Origin: Erigeron canadensis
Lineage: Eukaryota > Streptophyta > Magnoliopsida > Asterales > Asteraceae
NCBI RefSeq assembly: GCF_010389155.1
Contig: NC_057764.1
Location: 9,920,001-9,984,000 of the forward strand
Length of the DNA stretch: 64,000 nucleotides
Reading direction: 5' to 3'
The notes beneath the pieces are model-generated. The model was not told the origin of the DNA. It worked only from the letters and a program-made list of their open reading frames with translations, and ran no database searches. This document shows positions 31,818 through 44,560 of the stretch, piece by piece. Position numbers and translations under genes: made by a program. Numbering within the stretch: position 1 is the stretch's first letter; each line of letters begins with the position of its first letter.

Positions 31818-32982
31818 TTATGTTTTGCAGGTAATAAAGGTCTGTATTTAGCATTCCCATCCTGGATGCTATTCAACACATGATCCTGGAATGAGTTTCT
31901 TTTCGAAAAAACAATCTCGAATAAGTGCTCATTACCAATGCATTTACTTGCCTATGCATGTTTTGTACAAATCCTTCATATCTTTCTTTTCTATTCATTA
32001 TCTGTCAAACATTCATTCTATGTTTATGTGCAATGTGCTTAAATATCATGCAATGTTTGAGGGGAGAAAAAGGATAATTCATGTAACTTGGGGGAGTTGG
32101 TGTATTTGCACTATTTGAAGAGAAACTTACTGTTAATTCTTTAGAAAACAAATAATAATTGAAAAATGAAAAATACATAAAAATGATAAAATCAAAAAAC
32201 CAAAATTTGTCTTTGATTATGTTACTTCATTATTTGTTTTGATATTTTTGTTTAGTTGTTTAGTACTTGTTTTATTATGTGTTTTGTTATGTTCAGCCCA
32301 ATTTTTGAAAAATTTCAAAAAGCCCAGTTCTGAAGCCCAGTAACAATCTGTTTAATCCAAACCGTTTTAAATCGGGTCAAACCCGACCGATGCCTTCTTC
32401 CATAAGGAGGAGGGAAAATCCATTTTATCCCATTTCCACTTTCCCATAAAAACAATCATTTGATTGATCTCTCTCGCAAAATCACTTCAAAAAACATTTC
32501 GGGCTGATCATTGAAACAATTTAAGGGTTGTATTGTATTTTTCGTGCTGATCATTTCATTCCACAACATCATCTTCAGAAAATTCCATATTCAAGTAAGA
32601 TTTTGAACTCGAATGCATATCTCATATTTTCATTTTAATTCGAAATTCTTGCATCTGTTAATGTTTCTGTGTATGTGGAATGATTTAGAAGCATGTTTAG
32701 GCTATGTGTGTATGAGTTTTACATGATTAAATGCCTAAAATTGAGTTTTTGGAAATTCAAAAATATATACCCCCTGTTTCAGTGGAGAAGACGACCTAGA
32801 ACGGTCTTTGATTTGGTCTAGGTCACTTTTGATGATTTTGGTGATTTGTGTAAGTAATAAGTGTTTATAATAAGCTTTGATGTTGATTTGAATCATTTAG
32901 TGATACATTTGTTGAGTGATAACTGCTTAGATTTAAAACAATCTAGGCAAAATCCTCTTAATTTCAAGTCTGGGTTGGTTCT
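31818..32982 (+). other. Non-coding part of C downstream of the gag linker
   Basis: The first 280 bp still read as a decayed coding tail (NKGLYLAFPSW), with a purine run CTTGGGGGAGTTGG at about 32088-32101 that resembles a polypurine tract. The remainder is AT-rich with no gene. A GACCTAGA/TCTAGGTC inverted repeat lies at 32794-32826. Confidence 0.45.
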
Positions 32983-33741
32983 GAGACAATCTTGACCAAG
33001 ATCGTCTTGGTTCCAAAACGACTTGGAAATGAGACGATCTTGCCAAGACTGTCTTATTTTCTCTTATATGTTTTTTTCCTTTTGTAACCCCTAAGACCAA
33101 GACCAAGACCAAGACGATCTTGTCAGGATCGTCTTAGGGTCTGTACGCTGTGTGGTAAGAATTTGATGAAATCAATTGAATGGGGACTGATTTCGAAAGA
33201 AATCGATTTTGCTCAAAATAAAGGGAAATTATGCTCAATTTTTCCCAGAAATTGACATAATTTCAACTTATATTTTTAAGTGTTAGAATTTTTCAAAATT
33301 GAAGTGAAGTGTTTTGTCACTTAATTTCCAAGACGATCTTGCCAAGATCGTCTCAATATTCCTTCACTTCAAAAGGAGTTTCAATAAGGTTTTTATGACG
33401 ATCTTCACCAAGATCTTCTCATTTTTCCTTTCCATACTTATTCGTTTTTCAACTCAATAAACCTTAAGACGATCTTCTCAAAGATCGTCCCATTTATTTT
33501 TCCAAACTTAAACCTTTTTCATCAACTTAAACTTTGAGACAATCTTAACTAGATCGTCCCACTGATCTTTCAAGACTTAAAATTCTTTTCAAATGTTAAG
33601 ACGATCCTCATCAAGATCGTCCCACCTATCTGTTTCCAATACTTAAAACTTTTTCTCAAAGGTTCAGACGATCTTTCCATAATCGTCTTTTTGTTATAAC
33701 CTGTGTTGAAACTCAGGACGATCTCGTCAAGATCGTCCTGG
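32983..33741. repeat. Array of about ten GACGATCTTG palindromes
   Basis: Imperfect to perfect palindromes of the form AGACGATCTTG-n-CAAGATCGTCT at about 32983, 33031, 33111, 33331 (perfect 11-bp arms), 33397, 33467, 33537, 33599, 33666 and 33715. The last seven are 50-70 bp apart and share flanks of the type CCATACTTAAACTTTTTC, so this is a tandem repeat with a palindromic core. It lies upstream of the C accessory ORF. Confidence 0.82.
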
Positions 33742-33849
33742 TTCACATAGAAATTTTTTTTCCATACTTAGATTTTTTTTTTCTTTTCAAAAACCTAACT
33801 TTTGTGTGATGTGACAAAGTGCTTTATATAGTCATATAATTGCAATATA

Positions 33850-33854
33850 CTTGA
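33850..33854. repeat. Left target-site duplication (CTTGA)
   Basis: CTTGA here and at 36212-36216 around the solo LTR. Confidence 0.78.
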
Positions 33855-36211
33855 TGTAACACCCCGCTAAAGCGGAATATACGGGATGCACAGACAAGTA
33901 CAAATGCACATAGTACAAGTTCAACACAGCCATTAAGATTAATCAAAGATCAAGAGAGCAAAGTCAATACAGATCATAATTAAGTCTAGAACAAAAGTAC
34001 AAATGTTATTACAGAATATATCTGAATCAGAATAGTCAAATTCATGGGACAGAACAATTGTCTCATCGAATAGAACTTGAACTGGAATAGCAATGAGGTC
34101 TTCGTAGCTCCTGACCTTGTACGCACGAACCGTCACCAAAGAATGAGCTTAGAACGGAAGACTCTTATGCTAAGGTCTAGAACCTAGCCTGAAAAGCATG
34201 TAAGTTCAAAGGTCAACTATAAAAGTAGTTGGTGAAATTCACATAAAGTACTTTATAAATATACATAAGTCTGATATGTATAAAAGTCTAGTCAAAAGTC
34301 TGTATGCCTGTCAAAAAGTACCTTGCTGTAATAATAATAGATTAGAGTCTATAATGTATTTAATATGTATGTCTATTATTACTGCTAATCCGCTTGGCCA
34401 TGACGAGCTATGATAATTCAGGGAACTCATGTAATCAGATAGTATATAAGTACAAACTAGGTCAGAACCAGAGACCATAGCATGTGATCAGAACAGGTGA
34501 TCAATAAATCTAGGTAATATGCATTCTCCTGTCCTGAGGAGAATGAGGATGGGCCTACCCTAACAGCGCTGTCCATAATACCTACGGTCCATTCCCATAA
34601 CTGATGGGAGATGAATTGATAGCAGTAAGTCTTAGGCCTCATACATAGAATAAGTACAACACAAAGAACATGTATTCAAGATCCTGCCCATTCAAGATCT
34701 AGAACACACGTTTAGAGAATAAGTATCATAACATAAATAGTCTGTCTGTACATAAATAGTCTGTCTGAAAATAGTCTGTCTGTCTCAAATAGTACATAGT
34801 ACAGTCAAGAGAATATATATATATATAAGTCTGTATATATATATAAGTACAAAATAGTTTTCATGCTTTTCAGTCCCCGATAAAGAACTTTTAAAATGTA
34901 CGAAAGGGGGAATAAGTGAACTCACAGTGATCTGGTACAATATAGAGAACTAGTACAGTGAACAAGTACAAAGATAGATAAGTATATCTATCGAGATCTA
35001 ATTACGCCTTGCCAAACTCCTATGCACATAATAACCATATAGAAGTACATAAATTAATCTAAGTGATTATTCAATCACAAATGTCCTTGATGAACTGATG
35101 ATTTGGTCCTTGAATGTTTTGACTCAAAATAGTTTTAACTGAACTTTACGTACATAAACTGAACGAAGGTGAGCCTTAAGTCTGTTTGAACTGAACTGTA
35201 CGAATTTAGACCTTAAATTCGTTTAATAGAACGAGTCTTAACTTCATGGCGACTTTTATATTCGTTTAGGTGCTAAAACGAATTCGAACTTCGTTGGTAG
35301 GGACAACGAACTTTATATTCGTTTAAGGGAAATGGGCTCTTAAATTCGTTTCACAAGGCAATTGGGCCTTTAACTTCGTTTCAAAGGAAACGAACATTAA
35401 GTTCATGCGGTGGCTTAATTCCGTTTAGACTTACGAAGGTAATCTTTATTTTCGTATGTCAGTTACTAACTTCGTTCAAGATAACTTAATTTCACTTCTA
35501 AATTCGTTTTGGACTATTGAACGAAGTTCTAGGCTGAAATTAATATAAACGCGAGTTTTGAAGATTAAGACATGTTACGACCCAATCTTGATCACAAAAC
35601 AGTTACTAGACACATTTAAACATAAACCCATTAATCTTTAACACATTTTTGACATCAACCTCGACCAAATCATCAAGATCACAAGTCTAAAAGTTTATTT
35701 TTAATTTCATCAAAACGTAAGATTTGTTGTTGTTACCTCAAAACCGATTTCAGAAACACGTTTTGGTGATTACCAGGAAGCTAATGATATCAATGATTTC
35801 ACCCAAACCAACCAAAATCAGGAGATGAATTTAGTGTGTGTTTTAAGGTGTGGGGAGTGTGAAGAGAGGTAGGAGATGATGAATAGTAAACTTTTAGGGT
35901 TTTACACTTTCTATTTATACCTTACCATAAAATGAGATTTCACAACTACAAGGACCATTTTGCAATTAATTTAGGCTGAACTCTTTTATAAACTTTTAAC
36001 ATTTACGAACCGAACATATTATATTATTGCACGTAATCACGAGCTCGTCGTACAATATTAATATTTACATTAATTTGAAGTTCATATAAAAGTACATAAT
36101 GAACATCTAAAGTACGTCTAGAACTCATATAAATTAGACTGTCTGGCCGATCTAGTGGCATATGTACGTTGTTAGGAACTTAAATAGAACATTTCTGGGA
36201 CGGTTGTTACA
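33855..36211 (-). mobile_element. Gypsy-type solo LTR inside element C
   Basis: 2357 bp, TGTAACACCCCGC ... GACGGTTGTTACA, one CTTGA on each side. The ends match the G-type LTR style, so minus orientation is assumed. No internal region, no ORF of note. It includes the ACGAA/TTCGT cluster at 35140-35545. Confidence 0.8.
35140..35545. repeat. ACGAA/TTCGT motif cluster in the solo LTR
   Basis: Over a dozen ACGAA, AACGAAC or TTCGTTT motifs in both orientations within 400 bp, the same motif as in element E (6530-7330 and both E LTRs). Confidence 0.6.
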
Positions 36212-36216
36212 CTTGA
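36212..36216. repeat. Right target-site duplication (CTTGA)
   Basis: Second copy; see 33850-33854. Confidence 0.78.
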
Positions 36217-36221
36217 AATAC

Positions 36222-36478
36222 AAGGAATTGAACGCCTTTGTGTACTCCCTTGCTATTCTCAAATATCTTGTATTTATATGATTATATCTTATTTTTTCAA
36301 AGTTATATATATATTTCTATATATAAAAATATAAGGAATTGAACGCCTTTGTGTACTTCCTTGCTATAGTTATATATGGAAATATGTATCTAACTATTCT
36401 GTGTTTATTTTCTCATATCAAGTTATTTGTAAGAAATATACTGAGTTGATCGCCTTTGTGAACCTCTTTGTATTCTAT
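36222..36478 (+). repeat. Three spaced copies of a GAACGCCTTTGTGTAC unit
   Basis: AAGGAATTGAACGCC-type units begin at about 36223 and 36331; a diverged copy (GAGTTGATCGCC) is at about 36443. Spacing is about 108 bp. They sit 100 bp upstream of the accessory ORF start at 36574. Confidence 0.75.
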
Positions 36479-36573
36479 ATAAATAATCTGTATGAAACTT
36501 ATTATTTGCTATTCAAACATTGTTTTATGTGTGCGTTAAACTATTTTCTTTCAAAATCAGAAAATCAAAAATA

Positions 36574-39500
36574 ATGGATCATCAAGAAGAAATCCAACAT
36601 GATGAAGAGATTGCCCTGAATGAATCCATAGAAGAAATTCTTATTACTGGCAACTCAAATAACATGAGAAACAATCGAGCTTTATCGGATCCATTTATTG
36701 CTCCGGGATTCCCAATTGTCCCGAGAATACTTCACATCCATCCACTCTCATATGTTCTCACAGTCGAAAGAGACTTACCTGAAGTTTATTTATTTGAGAT
36801 GTGGAGAACCATCAGTTTTTTGTTCAGCCTCAAGATCCTTCTACTTCAAGATCAAAACCAAAACATAAATCTCCCGAACTTCGTCATCAAGGTTTCTTTC
36901 AATACCAACTGAGCTCTGAAGATAGAGTGTATGACTTTGAGTTCAACCTTGATGACTTCAGAAGAACTTTGATGCTTCCTGAAGCTGATTCTAATGGACA
37001 TGCTAATTTTGATGAGTTTTAGTCAAATGATATCATGTTTGCTGCTTTGATCTCTCTTGGGTATGAAGGTCAATTGACAAAGACTAGAGACTTCAAGCTG
37101 AAGAATCTACCCAAGATATGGTATTATGTATATTCCATCCTCAGCAATTCATTAACTCCATACACCAGAGGGATGGACATTCTGACTCAACCCATGCTGC
37201 ATATATTCTATGGTGTTGTCTTTAATAGACACTATGATATCGCTCAACTTCTGTGGGACCAGTTGATAGTATTGGTTAATGGCAAGATCTCGGCTCCCAA
37301 GAAGTATATTCCATTCATCAGATTTCTGACAGTAATTGTCCATGCAGCAATCAGACATGAGAAAAGTCTTTCGAGACTTCATGATGATACAAAAGTGATA
37401 CTCCATCAGTATAAGTATGTGAGAGACTATGGAATTGCAAGTTATACATACTTGATTCCATCTCATTTGATGGATTTGGTTTCTGAAAATAATGTGGATT
37501 ATCAAGCTTATCTGGACTGGATTAGAACAACTCTGGGACCGGAAAGCCTCCCGGTTCCTGCCCAAGTTGTGCATAGGACACCAAGTGAGGGGTCAATAAG
37601 AAAAAGAAAAGAGCGTGAGGGTGTATCCAGTTCCAGTGAGCCTAAGAGAAGAAAGATTGTGAAAGGTCAAAAGTTTGAGTTGAAATTAAGTAAGCAAGTT
37701 TTCCAGAAAAAGAAGAAGGGTAGTTCGTCAAAGAAATTGAAGAGAAAAACTCCAGCTGAACCTTCTTCACCTGCATCTTCTGAAGAGACAGTTTATGTTG
37801 TTGGGTCTCCAAAGCCAATTAGATCTCCACCACCAAAAACAACTACTTTGAGATCATCTTCACCCAAAACACCGTTACCTCAAAGATCATCAACTTCATC
37901 ATCATCTCCATCTTCACCTAAATCACCTCAAACACCACAAACACCTATTCATCAATCATCACCACTTCCCGAAATCATCTCACCAATACCACCAACAATG
38001 GAACAAAACCAACCTCATTGCTTCACAAATTCATTCATCATCATCATTTCCTCGATCTCCTCCACCTACATATTTTCAAGGCCGAAAGAAATCGATCCCT
38101 GTCAATATTCGCAAAAAAATCAAAAGATCTCGCTTTGAATATGATCGATTTCAATCAACAACACAAGAAGATGCACATGACTCCAGTGATGTTGAGTCTG
38201 ATTCTGAGAATGCAAATAAGTTTGCAGATGATGTCATGGACATCCCGAAGGAACAAGGTGGAAATGAGGGAGAGGTTGAAAATACCAGAGAGGATGAGAG
38301 GTCCGGGCTAGGAGAAAGGCAAAAAGAAAACGTTGGCCTCCGCGTAGATACAAACATCTATAAACGCCGGGTTCGCCCTAGGATAGAAGTCGAGAGCTCC
38401 CAACTCTTGCAAGGTCAAACCTCCGTAAGCCATTCGGAAGTATCTCTACAGACTGACGTCTCATTCATGCACGAGCAAAATCCACATACTCCATTCCATT
38501 CTCCTTCTGAGTCTGTGAATGTTGAAACACAAGAGACATCTGCTCCTCTCTTGAACTTCATTTCTACACATTTGTCTAGAATCCCACTTAGGATACCAAC
38601 GGCACCAATTGTAATACCATTTGCACATCTAGGTGATGTTGCCGGAACAAACATAGAGAGATTGGCTATTGCGCCCTCTCAAGGATTGTTTGGAAGTCTT
38701 TCCATTGCTAACGTCATGCCAGCTTTGAACGAAGGCGCCTTAGTGGCTAGATCGGTTGTGCGACAGTCTGAGTTCCTTCGAGCTCAATCTGTTGTGTTAG
38801 CTCTTCGTGCCTTAGGCATAACGGCAAGTCTAAGTGACTCCGGAGTTATTCACCTTCATTTCCCACAAGATTCAGGTTGTGAAGCCGAATCATCAACTGT
38901 TATTCATAATCTTAAATCAACAGGAAATCCTGAGACAGTAATGATGTCTTCGCGTCACTCGGTAGACTCACTTGAGGCTACTGAAGTGCCAAATTCTGTT
39001 ATTCCTTAACCGATTGAAGCTCAAAGATTGGTATCTCAGTTTGTTGAAGGAGTTGTAGAAGGTCAGAGAAATGAACTCCTTGTGGCAAGAAATGTTATCA
39101 CCGGGAAACTACCAGCCACCGAAACAAGTTCAGCATTGTCGAGATTCCGTACTGGAGGTGCTTTACGCATTGGTACTCCAGTAGCATCTTCATTGCCTTC
39201 CCGTGTAACACCAACAACAACAACAATGGAAACAACAACAACAATTCCATCAACACCGATAATTTCAACAATTCCACAAACAACAACACAAACACCAATT
39301 ACTCAATCATTTCCTGATCCTAGTTCACCGCATCATTCTTCTAGTTCGTCTTCTTTCGAATCATCTGATTCTGAATACTTAAATGATTGTTCTCCAAACT
39401 GAATTGCCACTAGTGGTATATCAACCGATACTCTCATTGTATCACTCATGTATCGGTTGAGATCCGAAGAACCAAATCTCACCTCTCACAAACGATCAAT

Positions 39501-41308
39501 CTTTCACTCACTTCTTGCTTACATGTCAAATCAGGAAACTCAACAAGCTAAACAGGCTGAAGTTGAAGCTCTTCAGAAAAGAGTTCGTGAACTTGATCAC
39601 CAATGTAGACTGGCCGATATCTCCAGGAGTCGGGATGATCAAGATCCTGATGATCAACCCGAGGGGGAGAATATAAAAGATATCGGAGAGGGTCATGAAA
39701 CTCAAGAACAAGTTGGCCAAGAACAAAATGTACAAGATGTGATTCAAGATCAAGAACAAACCAATCAAGATCAAACACAAGCTCAAGCTTCTACAACTCA
39801 TGTTTATGAATTGGATTTGGATGATCTACCCCCACTTGTCAAAAATATTTCACATTATTACTCCACAACTTCTGACGAGTCAAGTGATCCAGATCTATTT
39901 CAACCTGAAGATGATGAGTCTGATTCTTCCGATTCAAGTGATGATCCTGATAATGCTCCAACAAGTGAACAATCTTAGCAAGAAACATATGGGAAAGATA
40001 TATTTGAAGAGATTATATATCATTTGAGAAACCCAAAAAAATCTTGAGACTCCGAGTGAGCTTGCACAAGGAGTCAGACATCCAAGAATTTCAAGAAGCA
40101 GAATATGGCAGATCAATGAAGGGTATTTTGTTGAGAATTATGAGCAATTTCTGGATCTAAGCACAAAACCCGATGAGATTGTGTGCAAAGCTAGATATCT
40201 TGAAGAAAGAGCTTTCCAGATTTACTGCACACCTGTTGAAAGATTGAACATGACATTGAATCGGTTGAGAGCATTCTTTCTTTTCAGACATAAAGATCAA
40301 AGAGATAAGTACATGGAGTTGATGAATGCTGTTAGTTCGGTGAGAGAAGAATGGTGGTATAGACAGTTTGAAAGACCAATCACACAAGTGCTAGAGTTGT
40401 TTGTTCCTTTAATGTCTCACAACATGAGACTTGTTAGATTCAAAGTTCGCAGAGTAGATGGTTGTATGTATATGGTTCAAGAAGAATCATTTCAACACTT
40501 GAAGATCTCAGACGTTCTATTCCTCTACAATCAATATGCTTATCTGATTATTAAGACTCCAGATCAACTTCAAGCCTATGAAGCATTGAAAAGCCACATT
40601 CAAGCTATAATCAAATTTTATGAATTCAATGACTTTCAGATCGGCTTAGAGAGAAGAACTAGCAGGATTAACCTTACAAAACCAAATCAAAGAGCTGGAG
40701 GTTATGAGCTAGATTCATTTCAAATTGGAGATGTGATTGAAGACTTGGATGGGTTCGTCTTCATTAATCGTTTAAAGAAAAAGATCTTCATTCGTGCTTC
40801 AGATTTTCCAAAGTACTCTGATGGTACTTTGAACTACTGCTTGTCCATTCTGGGTGCAATAGATGAAGATGCTGGTGATGAAGAAGATGACAACATCGAG
40901 TCTGAGAGGAGAAATCATATTAGACATATCAAAGTTGTTCTTGAGATACGTCAAAGAGTAAGAGATCTTATTGTTGAAAGGACTCCCAAAGCTCAAGAAG
41001 GAGTGAGACATACTGAGACAGGCTCATGGGTTCTTTGGAATCCTAGTCACAAGCATGGTCCTCACAACATTCCTCCAGTGAATTTCCAAGACAATATCCG
41101 ACTGCCAGATGAACGCCCTGAAGGAGATAACTGGCATTTCATTCCCAAGAAGTTTTGGAAAGACACTTGGAATAGTTACAAGAAAAGAGCCTTTTGGAGT
41201 GCTAAGATTGACAAACCATCAACATCAACTGCTGCTCAAAGTTACAAGAAAAGAAAGAATAGGCAAAGGAGAGCAAGCATGAGGAGAAGATATCAAAGGA
41301 AGAAATGA
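36574..41308 (+). pseudogene. Element C accessory protein (extra ORF), broken
   Basis: Start MDHQEEIQHDEE at 36574. Frame shifts near 36830, 38030 and 40045, and stops at 37020, 39007, 39400 and 39976. The N-terminal globular domain (LKNLPKIWYYVYSIL, FYGVVFNRHYDIAQLL) parallels the one in E (FPGRWRYLAYALL, LVYNRPYPFSRYF). Then come a basic patch (KKKKGSSSKKLKRKTP), long P/S/T-rich linkers, a coiled coil (EVEALQKRVRELDHQC, about 39560), an acidic S/D run and a C-terminal globular domain 40181-41308 (EERAFQIYC, EWWYRQFERPI, FYEFNDFQIGLERR, DNWHFIPKKFWKDTW) with a basic tail. No enzyme motif, signal peptide or membrane segment. Function unknown. Confidence 0.72.
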
Positions 41309-41335
41309 TGGACTACTAAGCTCACAACCAAGCAC

Positions 41336-41347
41336 TAAGGGGGAGAA
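41336..41347 (+). promoter_or_regulatory. C polypurine tract
   Basis: AAGGGGGAGAA directly before the LTR start TGTTAGAG. Confidence 0.8.
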
Positions 41348-41636
41348 TGTTAGAGATATTAAAATAGTGCTTAGTTGTATTTAACTTTATGAACTTTTAT
41401 GTAATAATTGTAAGGTTGAGGGGGAGCTTTTGTAAGTTTCCTTAGGATATATAAACCCCTCAATCCTTTACTCCTAATAACCTTTTGTAAGCTAAAAAAT
41501 CATTCCAGTAATATATGAAATCATATCATTTCTCACACACACCTATCTATCTCAAGAACACACACTAACACACCATAACCACCATTGTTGATCACATAAC
41601 TTCCGCATCAATACACGAATATTACTACAATTATCA
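41348..41636 (+). repeat. C 3' LTR
   Basis: Starts TGTTAGAGATATT after the polypurine tract and ends TTATCA; about 289 bp. TATA box TATATAAA at 41448-41455. Matches D at 60314-60593. It abuts the LTR of B with no recognisable duplication. Confidence 0.75.
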
Positions 41637-44542
41637 GAAATGTTATGAGATGTGCACGTTAATGTGGTTATATGTTGAAGTAGGTGTGAAACTCATTAGG
41701 TAATGAATATACCTACAGTTAAAGTAAAGTAAAGATGTTGATATGTGATTAGTTTAGGTGAAACTGTAGCCTAAACTAATATAAAGTAAAGTAAAGATGT
41801 TGATAAGTAATTGGTTTAGGTGAAAGTGTAGCCTAAGCTAATAAAGATAAGAAGTCTCGAGCATAAGGTGTGTTTAGCTTAACCTGTGCTAGTTGAAAAG
41901 CTAGTGCGTACGTGGTCGCTTGGGTGGCTCCTTGCGGCATAGTTATGTTTATCTAGTGTTTTCGGGTGGAGTGACTAACCACCAATGTTTAAAGCATGAC
42001 GGGATACTAAAAAGTGGTCACTTGAGTAATTTCTTGCGGCATAGTTACTTTGATCTAGTATTTCCGGGTGGAGTGACTAACCACCAATGTTAAAAGCATA
42101 ACGGAATGCTTAAAGTTGATTAAAGTTGTTAAGTCGATACGTTGATTAAAGTTGATAAGACGAAAAGTTGACATGCTGATAAGTTGATACGTTGATTAAA
42201 GTTGATAAGACAATAAGATGACATGTTGATAAGTCGATATGTTGATGAAAGTTGATAAGTTGATTAAGTTGCTTACGTTGACTAAGTTGATTATAAGTAT
42301 GATTTATTGTTGATAGGCACAATTAGGAGTATATATCCTACATGTGTTATACATATATGTGGGATATGTTTAAGTGTGGTATGTAAGACGTGAGATGAAG
42401 TTGATTAAATTGATAATAAGAACGATATATGTGTGAATATGTGCTTTACGTTATGAGATCACAATGTGACGTGAGAATATGCGCTAATATGAATACGTGT
42501 GACAAGTTTATGTGTGACAAGCCAAGATATGATATGAAGTTACGTTTAAGTGGTATGTCTATATTGATATGATATAAGATATTGATTAAGATGTGAGTAT
42601 ATGATGATATGACGTATATGTTGTTATGAAATGAAATGTGATGCAATGTGGGAAAAGGGAAGTGTGGGTTGATCTATGATTGTTGTGGATGATATGCCAA
42701 AATGTTGATTTGTGATGGCTTATATGTGCACTTAAGTATGAAATGTCTAGTTCACTACATACAAGAACAAATGTTATGAGATGTGCACGTTAATGTGGTT
42801 ATACATTGAAGTAGGTGTGAAACTCATTAGGTAATGCATATACCTACAGTTAAAGTAAAGTAAAGATGTTGATACGTGATTAGTTTAGGTGAAATTGTAG
42901 CCTAAGCTAATATAAAGTAAAGTAAAGATGTTGATAAGTAATTGGTTTAGGTGAAAGTGTAGCCTAAGCTAATAAAGATAAGAAGTCTCGAGCATAAGTT
43001 GTGTCAAGCTTAACCCGTGCTAGTTGAAAAGCTAGTGCGTACGTGGTCGCTTGGGTGGCTCCTTGCGACATAGTTATGTTTATCTAGTGTTTTCGGGTGG
43101 AGTGACTAGCCACCAATGTTAAAAGCATGACGGTATACTAAAAAGTGGTCGCTTGAGTAATTTTTTGCAGCATAGTTACGTTGATCTAGTATTTCCGGGT
43201 GGAGTGACTAACCACCAATGTTTAAAGAATAACGAAATGCTTAAAGTTGACTAATGTTGTTAAGTCGATACGTGGAATAAAGTTGATAAGACGAAAAGTT
43301 GACATGTTGATAAGTCGATACGTTGATTAAAGTTGATAAGACAATAAGTTGACATGTTGATAAGTCGATACGTTGATGAAAGTTGATAAGTTGATTTAGT
43401 TACTTACGTTGACTAAGTTGATTATAAGTATGATTTATTGTTGATAGGCACAATTAGGAGTATATATCCTACATGTGTTATACATATATGTGGGATATGT
43501 TTAAGTGTGGTATGTAAGACGTGAGATGAAGTTGATTAAGTTGATAATAAGATCGATATATGTGTGAAAGAAGTATATGTGTTTTACGTTATGAGATCAC
43601 AATGTGACGTGAGAATATGCGCTAATATGAATACGTGTGACAAGTTTATGTGTGACAAGCCAAGATATGATATGAAGTTACGTTTAAGTGGTATGTCTAT
43701 ATTGATATGATATAAGATATTGATTAAGATGTAAGTATATGATGATATGACGTATATGTTGTTATGAAATGAAATGTGATGCAATGTGGGAAAAAGGAAG
43801 TGTGGGTTGATCTATGATTGTTGTGGATGATATGTAATGTGATTATGTTTTGATAAGTAAAATATGACGAAGTTTTATGAAAGTAAAATGAAGAACGTTT
43901 TATCAAAATGTGTGTATCTTACCTAGCTAACTTTATTAGCTAACACTTGCTTTTATGAAATGTTGTGTTCTTTAGGATAAGCAGGTTTCAGCTAGAGAAA
44001 GATTTAGCTCGTGAGATTAGCATAGATTGTTGAATACTTAGACTTCCCATAGCCTATGTTTTGGCTACATTATTTACATTTATGTTACATGTAATAACGA
44101 ATGGCATTTATGTTTGTGCCAAGACTTGGATTTCATTTATATTGTTTTGATGATGCATGTTAATAACACTATTTTATTAAGGTACCATCCGGTTACGGAT
44201 GAGGAAGTTTTAAAGTGATCCTTCCCCGCTATGTTTTAAACGCCGTTCGGCAAAAACTTTTTTTGAAATCCAGGTTTTAAAATGACGGGTGTTACAAAGC
44301 ATACATCTTAACATACAAGGGGGATCCTGGATATAACTGACATCATTGGTGTTACATAACACAACGCGTTTTGGGCGTGTTGGATATGGATGAGAGGAGA
44401 ATTCCACAGTTAAGCGTGCTCAAGCGACAGTAATGCCATATGGGTGACCCTTCTGGGAAGTCTGCCCGAGCAACCAGAAACAAAGCCGTGACCCTGCGGG
44501 CAAAGCGTACAATAATGTGTTGTGGTAAGGCGGGGTGTTACA
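41637..44542 (+). repeat. B first LTR (left end lost), with internal tandem duplication
   Basis: An 1131-bp unit is repeated: ATGTTATGAG at 41640 and 42771. The join at about 42690 lies at a GATATG that also occurs at the matching upstream site in the single-copy LTR (54850). It ends GCGGGGTGTTACA at 44542. Open frames in it are LTR noise. Confidence 0.8.
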
Positions 44543-44544
44543 AG

Positions 44545-44560
44545 TGGGTATCAGAGCAGT
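44545..44560 (+). promoter_or_regulatory. B primer-binding site
   Basis: TGGGTATCAGAGCAGT three bases after the LTR end; tRNA-Met type with one extra G. Confidence 0.7.

Noticed and set aside
32983..33741. CRISPR-like array
   Set aside because: Spaced palindromes look superficially similar, but this is plant DNA, the spacers are themselves related to each other, and there are no cas genes.
36520..41308. Host gene interpretation of the long ORFs with bZIP-like coiled coil
   Set aside because: Lies directly before a polypurine tract and LTR, has a truncated copy (D) with the same LTR, and is broken by several stops; it belongs to the retroelement.
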